12,861 nt of DNA, taken from contig JAITKG010000104.1 in the NCBI GenBank assembly GCA_031278495.1, positions 1 to 12,861 of the forward strand, read 5' to 3'. Positions 7,661 to 12,861 of the stretch are shown here, piece by piece. The DNA is from Prevotellaceae bacterium (GTDB lineage: Bacteria > Bacteroidota > Bacteroidia > Bacteroidales > UBA932). The notes below the pieces were generated by a model, which saw only the letters and a program-made list of their open reading frames with translations, was not told where the DNA came from and searched no databases. The translations under genes and the position numbers were made by a program. Within the stretch, counting starts at the first letter, position 1, and each line of letters begins with the position of its first letter.

Positions 7661-8986
7661 TTATAAAGTAATGGGTATTCCCCTGTAAAAATCAATAATT
7701 TTTGTTTGAAAAATATACTGGTATTTTGCCTGCAAGCGGTCGGATTCCGCTTTGAACAGGTTGTTTTTGGCAATCGTGTAATCTGTGGCATTCACTAACC
7801 CGACGTCAAATTTTTCCTGCGTATAGCGGAATGATTCCTGCATTGCCGATACGGTTTGTTCGTTTGCCTTGTAACGGCTGTAAGCGGCGGAAGCATCCGC
7901 CACCGCCTGCTGGATTTCTTTGTACAGTTGCTGGTGCTTGCGGTCTAATTCCAGTTCGGCGATACGCAAGTTGAGCTTGGCGTTTTTAACGCCGGTAACG
8001 ATATTCCAGTTTTGGAACAGCGGGATATTCAATCCGAAATTCAATGACGGGCTACGGTTGTTGCGCAGTTGCTGCCAAAAATTCACACTATCCTTGTCGG
8101 GGTTGGTGTAATACGAACCATAGGACACAGAAAGGGAAACCGTCGGCCAGTAGCGGCCTTTGGCGGTAGCAAGGGCATGCCGGGCGCTTTCCAGCCGGAA
8201 CTCCGACGTGCGTATCTGCGGCAGGCGCACAGCCGATTCGTAGAGGCTTTTAATCACTTCCTGCCGTTGCACCATATCCACATCAATGACCGGCGCCACA
8301 ATTTCAAAGTCGCTCCCGAAATGCAGGTTGATGAGTTGCTGCAACGACAGGTAAGCCAAATCCACATTATTGCGCGCCGTGATGAACTGCACTTCTTCGC
8401 TGGCTAATTGCGCTTCCATTTCCAGCAGCGTGCTATAAGGCTGGCTGCCGGCGGCTACTAATTTCCGCGTTAATTCATGTTGCCGGGTTACGCTCTCGCG
8501 GCTTTTCTCTGCCGTTACCAGTACTTCTTTTGCCAACAGCACTTGCAGGAAAGCGCGTGTAATTTCGAGGGCAATGGTATTGCGCATTTGTTCTGTTTCA
8601 AGCACGGCTGCCTGGTGGTCGGCGCGGTAGCGTTTCATGGTATTCACTTTTTGCAAGCCTTCAAACAAGTTCACCGAAGCGTTGATGCTCGGACCAAACG
8701 ATTGCGTCAACTGGTTCTCGATAATCTGCAAGTTTTGCAAATCCACCGACCGCCCCCAACTCATGTTATACGATGCGCGGGCGTTCAGGCTTGGCAGGAA
8801 ATCAAGTTTGGACTGTTGCCACAGGTTGGCGCTTTGTTCCGCCGTGAGGGTTTGCTGTTTAATCTGGGGATTATTTTCCAGCCCGTAGTTAACACATTGT
8901 TCCAACGTCCATGCAACCTGTGCCGGCAGGCATGCCGGTACAAGGAAAATATTCGCTAACGCTACCAAGAAACAAACGCCTTTCAT
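7661..8986 (-). CDS. TolC-family outer membrane efflux protein
   Basis: The 441-residue protein has an N-terminal Sec signal peptide (about 1-23, ending LPAQ, a common Bacteroidota signal-peptidase I site) and the duplicated outer-membrane-efflux-protein architecture. The first half begins WTLEQCVNYGLENNPQI (26-42), a hallmark of the family, followed by FLPSLNARASYN and the long helical pair (about 120-215). The second half repeats the pattern (LPQIRTSEFRLESA, 255-268; WPTVSLSVSYG, 280-290; LNFGLNIPLF, 305-314) with a second helical hairpin (about 325-430) and ends IDFYRGIPITL. It should form the trimeric outer-membrane channel of a tripartite exporter together with the adaptor encoded just downstream. 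It is first in its operon, with a candidate -7 box 25 bases upstream. Cys19 in VPAC resembles a lipobox, but Pro at -2 makes lipidation unlikely. The substrate cannot be predicted. Confidence 0.93.
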   Translation of the reverse strand: MKGVCFLVALANIFLVPACLPAQVAWTLEQCVNYGLENNPQIKQQTLTAEQSANLWQQSKLDFLPSLNARASYNMSWGRSVDLQNLQIIENQLTQSFGPSINASVNLFEGLQKVNTMKRYRADHQAAVLETEQMRNTIALEITRAFLQVLLAKEVLVTAEKSRESVTRQHELTRKLVAAGSQPYSTLLEMEAQLASEEVQFITARNNVDLAYLSLQQLINLHFGSDFEIVAPVIDVDMVQRQEVIKSLYESAVRLPQIRTSEFRLESARHALATAKGRYWPTVSLSVSYGSYYTNPDKDSVNFWQQLRNNRSPSLNFGLNIPLFQNWNIVTGVKNAKLNLRIAELELDRKHQQLYKEIQQAVADASAAYSRYKANEQTVSAMQESFRYTQEKFDVGLVNATDYTIAKNNLFKAESDRLQAKYQYIFQTKIIDFYRGIPITL

Positions 8987-9010
8987 AGTGGATATTTTTG
9001 AAAATTCTCA

Positions 9011-9018
9011 CAAATGTA
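9011..9018 (-). promoter_or_regulatory. -7 box (TAnnTTTG) for the TolC-adaptor operon
   Basis: On the minus strand TACATTTG matches the Bacteroidota -7 consensus and ends 24 bases before the ATG of the TolC-like gene. The -33 element about 20 bases further upstream is only T-rich. No operator-like inverted repeat is visible. Confidence 0.45.
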
Positions 9019-9093
9019 CGCAAAGATTAGTGAAAATGGAAAAAAATCATTTAAAAAGCAGGGGCAACGCATTTAATTTTGCGTCTTGCCATG

Positions 9094-9133
9094 CCAATGT
9101 GCTAATGTGACTAATGTGCTAATGTGACTAATT
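9094..9133. repeat. 8/9-bp tandem repeat (c[c/t]aatgtg[a])
   Basis: Five consecutive copies of an 8- or 9-base unit: ccaatgtg, ctaatgtga, ctaatgtg, ctaatgtga and a partial ctaatt. A 17-bp higher-order unit (9102-9118) is repeated at 9119-9135 with two differences. It sits just outside the inverted-repeat element. Function unknown. Confidence 0.75.
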
Positions 9134-9162
9134 GGGCTGGCGCGGCAACAACTTTCAACTGC

Positions 9163-9472
9163 GCGTCATTCCGACCGGAGCGGCGAGGCACGAGCCGCGT
9201 AGCGGAGGAATCTGCTCCCAAACGCAGGCAGTTTGGGTTGGACAGTGGGGCGATGCAGCAAATTTATCGCGCGCAGCGCATTTATCGCCCGGAGGGCTTT
9301 TATCGCGCGTAGCGCATTTATCGCCCGAAGGGCTTTTATCGCGCGCAGCGCATTTATCGCCCGGAGGGCTTTTATCGCGCGCAGCGCATTTATCGCCCGA
9401 AGGGCTTTTATCGCGCGCAGCGCATAACGCAGCAGATTCCTCGACTCCGCTTCGCTCCGCTCGGAATGACGC
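9163..9472. mobile_element. MITE-like element with imperfect terminal inverted repeats
   Basis: The left end (9163-9216, gcgtcattccga ... gaggaatctgct) is the reverse complement of the right end (9431-9472, agcagattcctc ... tcggaatgacgc), with a 12-bp length difference in the middle of the arms. Both arms contain gcggag/ctccgc-type GC-rich sub-motifs. Inside lie a perfect 7-bp hairpin (cccaaac 9217-9223, gtttggg 9231-9237) and the 18-bp array at 9263-9424. There is no transposase or other gene, so if mobile it would be non-autonomous. The arm consensus gtcattccga / tcggaatgac resembles, from memory, dispersed repeats in many bacterial genomes, which I cannot check here. No flanking target duplication is obvious. 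Confidence 0.6.
9263..9424. repeat. nine alternating 18-bp mini-hairpin units (A-B-A-B-A-B-A-B-A)
   Basis: Nine contiguous 18-bp units alternate between type A (tttatcgcgcgcagcgca; 9263, 9299, 9335, 9371, 9407) and type B (tttatcgcccggagggct; 9281, 9317, 9353, 9389). Each unit carries a 4-bp stem with a 3-base loop: GCGC-GCA-GCGC in A, GCCC-GGA-GGGC in B. All differences among copies fall on the middle loop base: the second A unit has GTA, and the second and fourth B units have GAA. Stems are invariant. The higher-order period is 36 bp. No spacers are present, so it is not CRISPR. Confidence 0.9.
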
Positions 9473-9486
9473 ACCGAATGTTCGGT
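9473..9486. repeat. perfect 14-bp palindrome at the right edge of the element
   Basis: accgaa-tg-ttcggt is a perfect inverted repeat directly abutting the right terminal repeat. It has no T-run on either side, so a rho-independent terminator is unlikely. It could be part of the mobile element boundary or a protein-binding site upstream of valS. Confidence 0.5.
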
Positions 9487-9622
9487 CAGGCAGCTGAACA
9501 GGGCGCGTGGTGGCTGCATTTCCTCTTGGTGGTAGTGTTCCGGTAGCATGCGTTAATAAGTAGCGGTACGGCGAAACATTACATCTTTGAATTTTTACAT
9601 CCGAAAATCTGTAAATTTTCTT

Positions 9623-9630
9623 TATCTTTG
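9623..9630 (+). promoter_or_regulatory. -7 box (TAnnTTTG) for valS
   Basis: TATCTTTG matches the Bacteroidota -7 consensus and ends 27 bases before the valS ATG. No good -33 TTTG lies at 19-21 bases; the nearest (9586-9589) is too far. No T-box or other leader structure is visible in the short leader. Confidence 0.5.
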
Positions 9631-9657
9631 CAGCCTTGATTTTTATACAAACACACT

Positions 9658-12600
9658 ATGGAACTGGCTGCGAAATATAATCCCGCCGAAGTGGAAAGCA
9701 AATGGTATGCGTGGTGGATGGAGCAAGGGTTGTTCCATTCCGAACCCGACGAGCGCGAACCTTATACTGTTGTGATTCCGCCGCCGAATGTAACCGGCGT
9801 GCTGCACATGGGGCACATGCTCAACAATACTATTCAGGACGTGCTGGTGCGCCGTGCGCGGATGCAGGGCAAAAATGCCTGCTGGGTGCCGGGTACCGAT
9901 CATGCGTCCATTGCTACCGAAGCCAAAGTAGTAGCAAAATTAGCTGCCGAAGGCGTCCGGAAACAGGATTTGACGCGCGAACAGTTTTTGGAACATGCTT
10001 GGGAATGGACGCGCAAACATGGCGGTATCATCCTCGAACAGTTGAAAAAACTCGGCGCATCGTGCGACTGGGAACGCGCCAATTTCACGATGAATGAAGC
10101 GTATTCGCGCAGCGTAATCCGCGTGTTTGTTGATTTGTTCCGGAAAGGGAAAATTTACCGCAGCGTGCGCATGGTCAACTGGGACCCGCAAGCCCTTACC
10201 GCCGTAAGCGACGAAGAGGTGGTTTACAAAGAGCAGCAAGGGAAACTGTACTATGTGCGGTATAAAATAAAAGACCCATCAACAAGCCCCCTAACCCCCA
10301 AAGGGGGAATAAATGCAGAAACCAATATATCTGCACTCCACAGCTCCCCCTTCGGGGGCGGGGGGGGCTTTTCGGAGGGGGGCTTTTCCACTCGTCCAAG
10401 ATACCAGACAGCACGGAATTCGTCGTATAATTTATTAAAGGAATTAGCCAATAAATCCAAGTCATCGCCAACGGATGCGGAAAATATTCTATGGGAACAT
10501 TTGAAAGGAAAACAATTGGAAAATTATAAATTCAGAAGGCAGCATATCATAGACGAATTTATAGTGGATTTTGTTTGCCTGTCTCATAAATTAGTCATTG
10601 AAGTGGACGGCGGTTATCATAATCATCCTGAAGTTGCCGAAGCAGATAAACTAAGGACAGAAATATTGGAAGGGTTAGGCTATAGCGTCATTCGTTTTAC
10701 AAATGAAGAAATTTTCAAAGGATTGGAAAAAGTACTCACGAAGATACTATCTGCACTCCACAGCTCCCCCTTCGGGGGCGGGGGGGGCTTTTCGGAGGAG
10801 GGCTTGTCGGGGGACGGCTCTTACGCCGTTATTGCCACCACGCGCCCCGAAACAATTATGGGCGATACGGCTGTCGCCATTCATCCCGATAATCCGAAAA
10901 CCGCTTACCTCAAAGGAAAGACGGTCATTGTGCCGCTCGTTGACCGCGAAGTGCCGGTGATTGAAGATGAATATGTGGACATGGAATTTGGCACAGGCTG
11001 CCTGAAAGTAACGCCGGCGCACGATATTAACGACTACCTGCTCGGCGAAAAACACCGGTTGGAAGTGATTGATATTTTCAACGACAATGGCACGTTAAAC
11101 GAAAAAGCGCAGGTTTATGTGGGGCAAGACCGTTTTGCCGCCCGCCAGCAGATAGAAAAGGATTTGGCGGCAGCCGGGCTGTTAGAGAAAGTAGAAACTT
11201 ATGTCAACAAGGTGGGTTATTCGGAACGTACCGACGTGCCGATTGAACCGAAACTGTCCATGCAATGGTTCGTGAAAATGGCGGAACTGGCGGCGCCGGC
11301 GCTCGAAGCGGTGGAGAATGACGACGTGCAACTGTATCCGCCAAAATTCAAAAACACCTATCGCCACTGGATGGAAAACATCAAAGACTGGTGTATCTCG
11401 CGGCAACTGTGGTGGGGACACCGCATCCCGGCATGGTATCTGCCCGACGGCAGTTTTGTAGTCGCCGAAAATGAAGGACAGGCGTTGCAACTGGCGCGCG
11501 AGCAAACGAAAAACAAATCGCTTACTGCCGCCAGCTTGCGGCAGGATAATGATTGCCTTGATACATGGTTTTCGTCGTGGCTGTGGCCGGTTTCCGTATT
11601 CGACCCCAACGTGCCGGGCAGCGGCGAAGAGGTTGACCCGAACCGCGATTTGCAGTATTATTATCCCACGTCGGATTTGGTTACTGCGCCGGAAATACTG
11701 TTCTTCTGGGTGGCGCGGATGATTATCGCCGGTTACGAATGGGCGGGCGGTTACCCGTTCAAAAACGTTTATTTGACGGGCATCGTGCGCGACCATCTCG
11801 GACGGAAAATGTCGAAACAGCTCGGCAACTCGCCCGACCCGGTAGAACTGATGAACAAGTATGGCGCCGACGGCGTGCGCATGGGCATGTTACTTACATC
11901 CCCCGCCGGCAACGATTTGCCGTTCGACGAAGCCCTGTGCGAACAGGGACGCAATTTCTGCAACAAAATCTGGAATGCTTTCCGTTTAGTCAGTGGATGG
12001 CAGCCCGGCGAAAACGCCGCGCCGCCGCCGGCTGCCGCACAGGCGGTGGAATGGTTTCGCCATGCGTTCCGGAAAACGTTGATAGAAATCAACGATGATT
12101 TTGAAAAATACCGCCTCTCGGAAGCATTGATGAAAATCTACAAACTGTTTTGGGACGATTTTTGCGCGTGGTACCTCGAAATCATCAAACCGCAGGGAGG
12201 CGCGGCAATAGACAAAACCACGCTCGACGCAACGCTGCTGTTCTTCGACCGCCTGTTACGGGTATTGCATCCGTTCATGCCGTTTATCACTGAAGAAATC
12301 TGGCAGCGGCTTGCCGAACGCCAGCCCAACGAAAGCCTGATGGTACAGTTGCAGCCCTGCGCCAATGATTTTGACGCCGCCCGCCTGTCCCGTTTCGAGC
12401 AATTGCAAAATGCAGTTACCGCCCTTCGCACCCTGCGCCAAAGTAAAAACATTTCACCGAAAGAGCCTTTGGAACTGTACGTGAAAGGAGCGTTTGATGA
12501 AAACCTGTTCCCGGTGTTGCAAAAGATAGCGAACCTTCACGCTATCCACAGCGGCGGGCAACCGGAAACGCAGAACGGTCATTCGTTTCTCGTAGACGCC

Positions 12601-12840
12601 ACCGAATTTTTCGTGCCGCTCGGCGCATTGCTGAACGTGGAAGAAGAGCGGAAAAAACTCACGGAAGATTTGGCATACCAACAAAAATTTGTAGCGTCTA
12701 TCCAACAAAAGTTGCGTAACGAAAAGTTTGTACAGCATGCGCCGGAGCAGGTTGTCGCACTGGAGCGCAAAAAACTGTCTGATGGCGAAGCGCGCATCAA
12801 GGCTATCGAAGAACAGTTGGCGGCATTGGGCAAGCAGTAA
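9658..12840 (+). CDS. valS: valyl-tRNA synthetase with an in-frame DUF559 endonuclease insertion
   Basis: The 1060-residue class I synthetase charges tRNA-Val with valine in the cytoplasm. Signatures are PPPNVTGVLHMGHM with HIGH as HMGH (50-53), GTDHASIATEAKV (79-91), the CP1 editing-domain motifs ATTRPETIMGDT (393-404) and GTGCLKVTPAHDINDY (445-460), DTWFSSWLWP (635-644), the KMSKS loop as GRKMSKQLGNS (715-725), an anticodon-binding helical domain (about 790-940) and a C-terminal coiled-coil arm (about 990-1060). Residues about 207-385 are foreign to ValRS: low-complexity Gly-rich repeats around a complete DUF559 nuclease domain (about 249-364), placed in the turn between LYYVRYKIKD and DGSYAVIATTRPE at the CP1 entrance. 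Without them the protein would be about 881 residues, the length expected. Both flanks stay in frame and all ValRS motifs are intact, so the enzyme is probably functional. ATG at 9658 gives the usual N-terminus. Confidence 0.95.
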   Translation: MELAAKYNPAEVESKWYAWWMEQGLFHSEPDEREPYTVVIPPPNVTGVLHMGHMLNNTIQDVLVRRARMQGKNACWVPGTDHASIATEAKVVAKLAAEGVRKQDLTREQFLEHAWEWTRKHGGIILEQLKKLGASCDWERANFTMNEAYSRSVIRVFVDLFRKGKIYRSVRMVNWDPQALTAVSDEEVVYKEQQGKLYYVRYKIKDPSTSPLTPKGGINAETNISALHSSPFGGGGGFSEGGFSTRPRYQTARNSSYNLLKELANKSKSSPTDAENILWEHLKGKQLENYKFRRQHIIDEFIVDFVCLSHKLVIEVDGGYHNHPEVAEADKLRTEILEGLGYSVIRFTNEEIFKGLEKVLTKILSALHSSPFGGGGGFSEEGLSGDGSYAVIATTRPETIMGDTAVAIHPDNPKTAYLKGKTVIVPLVDREVPVIEDEYVDMEFGTGCLKVTPAHDINDYLLGEKHRLEVIDIFNDNGTLNEKAQVYVGQDRFAARQQIEKDLAAAGLLEKVETYVNKVGYSERTDVPIEPKLSMQWFVKMAELAAPALEAVENDDVQLYPPKFKNTYRHWMENIKDWCISRQLWWGHRIPAWYLPDGSFVVAENEGQALQLAREQTKNKSLTAASLRQDNDCLDTWFSSWLWPVSVFDPNVPGSGEEVDPNRDLQYYYPTSDLVTAPEILFFWVARMIIAGYEWAGGYPFKNVYLTGIVRDHLGRKMSKQLGNSPDPVELMNKYGADGVRMGMLLTSPAGNDLPFDEALCEQGRNFCNKIWNAFRLVSGWQPGENAAPPPAAAQAVEWFRHAFRKTLIEINDDFEKYRLSEALMKIYKLFWDDFCAWYLEIIKPQGGAAIDKTTLDATLLFFDRLLRVLHPFMPFITEEIWQRLAERQPNESLMVQLQPCANDFDAARLSRFEQLQNAVTALRTLRQSKNISPKEPLELYVKGAFDENLFPVLQKIANLHAIHSGGQPETQNGHSFLVDATEFFVPLGALLNVEEERKKLTEDLAYQQKFVASIQQKLRNEKFVQHAPEQVVALERKKLSDGEARIKAIEEQLAALGKQ
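10284..10307. repeat. left GC-rich arm, inverted relative to the direct repeats
   Basis: aagccccctaacccccaaagggggaa (first bases at 10284) contains a ccccc-aaa-ggggg hairpin (10295-10307). Its reverse complement resembles ctcccccttcggggg...ggggggctt in the direct repeats at 10344-10370 and 10764-10790, so it is probably an inverted, diverged copy of the same motif. It encodes SPLTPKGG. Confidence 0.6.
10328..10388 (+). repeat. direct repeat copy 1 flanking the DUF559 core (left)
   Basis: The first 51 bases (10328-10378) are identical to 10748-10798; across 61 bases there are two differences. It encodes SALHSSPFGGGGGFSE (residues 225-240). A cccc stem closes a CUUCGG tetraloop (10347-10358), one of the most stable RNA hairpins. 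The run of eight Gs (10360-10367) is a likely slippage site. Confidence 0.95.
10402..10749 (+). other. DUF559 (Vsr-like PD-(D/E)XK-clan) endonuclease domain, ValRS residues 249-364
   Basis: The segment has the complete family order: an N-terminal helix with SPTDAENILWEHLKGKQL (270-287), KFRRQH (291-296), FIVDFVC (301-307), KLVIEVDGGYH (311-321), a helix with ADKLRTEILEGLGY (329-342) and VIRFTNEEI (344-352), then a last helix. The candidate catalytic residues Asp304, Glu315, Asp317 and His321 are all present. DUF559 proteins are related to Vsr and restriction-type nucleases; most lack a known biological role. About 116 residues is full length for a stand-alone DUF559 protein, so this is a whole gene captured in frame. 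Activity is inferred, not shown. Confidence 0.85.
10748..10808 (+). repeat. direct repeat copy 2 flanking the DUF559 core (right)
   Basis: Same sequence as copy 1, offset by exactly 420 bp (140 codons), with mismatches only at 10799 and 10806. It encodes SALHSSPFGGGGGFSE again (residues 365-380), leading straight back into ValRS. Because the offset is a multiple of three, recombination between copies would remove the nuclease and keep valS in frame. Confidence 0.95.
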
Positions 12841-12861
12841 AATTTGCACCGGAAGAAAGTT

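Larger units (their letters stand above)
8987..9657. other. 671-bp intergenic gap, largely repeats, no credible gene
   Basis: This gap lies between the divergent TolC-like and valS genes. From left to right it holds the TolC-like promoter region, an 8/9-bp tandem repeat (9094-9133), a MITE-like inverted-repeat element (9163-9472) with an 18-bp array (9263-9424), a 14-bp palindrome (9473-9486), a stretch with nothing recognisable (9487-9622) and the valS -7 box (9623-9630). Short open frames across 9124-9549 exist in several frames only because the 18-bp unit is a multiple of three. I see no tRNA or other RNA gene. Confidence 0.8.
10276..10812 (+). mobile_element. in-frame mobile cassette in valS: GC-rich hairpin repeats flanking a DUF559 endonuclease domain
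   Basis: Approximate limits are set by where ValRS similarity stops (D206) and resumes (D386). From left: a GC-rich arm with a ccccc-aaa-ggggg hairpin, direct-repeat copy 1, the DUF559 core, direct-repeat copy 2. By hand count the core segment 10441-10740 is 108/300 G+C (36%), against 165/300 (55%) in valS at 11281-11580. The frame is open throughout and no Met codon occurs in frame between residue 172 and residue 401, so the nuclease is made only as a fusion unless a non-ATG start is used. There is no intein signature (no Cys/Ser at the left junction with a C-terminal His-Asn and downstream nucleophile) and no room for a group I or II intron. Confidence 0.8.

Noticed and set aside
8921..8986. 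TolC-like protein as a lipoprotein through Cys19
   Set aside because: Proline at -2 does not fit a lipobox, and a good signal-peptidase I site (LPAQ) follows.
9263..9424. CRISPR array
   Set aside because: Units are contiguous with no unique spacers, only 18 bp long, and no cas gene is present.
9473..9486. Rho-independent terminator
   Set aside because: The palindrome has no T-run on either side, and the adjoining genes are divergent, so neither ends here.
9124..9549. Overlapping small open frames in several frames, with Ala-Phe-Ile-Ala-Arg or Leu-Arg-Ala-Ile-type repeats
   Set aside because: They arise because the 18-bp units are a multiple of three and contain no stop in most frames. Several frames on both strands are open at once, and no start region or domain supports translation.
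10276..10812. Intein in valS
   Set aside because: There is no N-terminal Cys/Ser splice block, no terminal His-Asn and no downstream nucleophile at the junction. The insertion point is a variable loop, not an active-site motif as is usual for inteins.
10276..10812. Group I or group II intron
   Set aside because: The frame is open across the whole insert and both junctions, the insert is only about 540 bp, and no catalytic intron core or domain V is visible.
11802..11832. KMSKQ instead of KMSKS in ValRS as a defect
   Set aside because: To my knowledge the form KMSKQLGNS is common in Bacteroidota ValRS, and the catalytic lysines are kept.

Overview
The window looks like a chromosomal stretch from a member of the Bacteroidota. 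Three things point there. Upstream of several genes there are TAnnTTTG-type -7 boxes instead of sigma70 boxes, and Shine-Dalgarno sequences are weak or absent. A very large repeat lipoprotein carries an acidic stretch right after the lipobox cysteine, as in Bacteroidota surface lipoproteins, and seems to run into a FISUMP-like domain. The ValRS has Bacteroidota-style motifs. I cannot name a genus from the sequence.

Layout. (1) 1-4842, minus strand: one uninterrupted frame of 1614 codons that runs off the left edge. It encodes a secreted or surface lipoprotein built from about 15 tandem Ig/PKD-like units of 93-109 residues, with the start of a probable FISUMP domain at the cut end. (2) 4991-5575, plus: a 3-methyladenine DNA glycosylase of the AAG/MPG family, divergent from the lipoprotein; both have a recognisable promoter in the 148-bp gap. 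(3) 5593-8986, minus: a TolC-family outer membrane channel, an HlyD/MacA-type periplasmic adaptor and tsaB (t6A tRNA modification), all in the same direction, in the order tolC-like, adaptor, tsaB. No inner-membrane pump gene is present. (4) 8987-9657: a 671-bp non-coding gap filled with repeats: an 8/9-bp tandem repeat, then a MITE-like element with imperfect terminal inverted repeats enclosing nine 18-bp mini-hairpin units. (5) 9658-12840, plus: valS.

The main discovery is inside valS. The reading frame is 1060 codons; removing one block of about 179 codons leaves about 881, the size I would expect for a Bacteroidota ValRS. The block sits at the entrance of the CP1 editing domain and encodes a full-length DUF559 (Vsr-like, PD-(D/E)XK-clan) endonuclease domain. 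It is bracketed by GC-rich direct repeats of 61 bp (59 identical) lying exactly 420 bp (140 codons) apart, with a further inverted copy of the same hairpin motif on the left. The nuclease core is much AT-richer than the host gene, has no methionine codon of its own, and keeps its conserved acidic residues. It looks like a mobile endonuclease cassette that invaded an essential gene in frame without intein or intron splicing, a 'splice-free' homing-like arrangement that deserves experimental follow-up.

The genes do not form one pathway. tolC-like and adaptor form two thirds of a tripartite efflux system, tsaB and valS both concern tRNA, and the glycosylase is a stand-alone repair enzyme.
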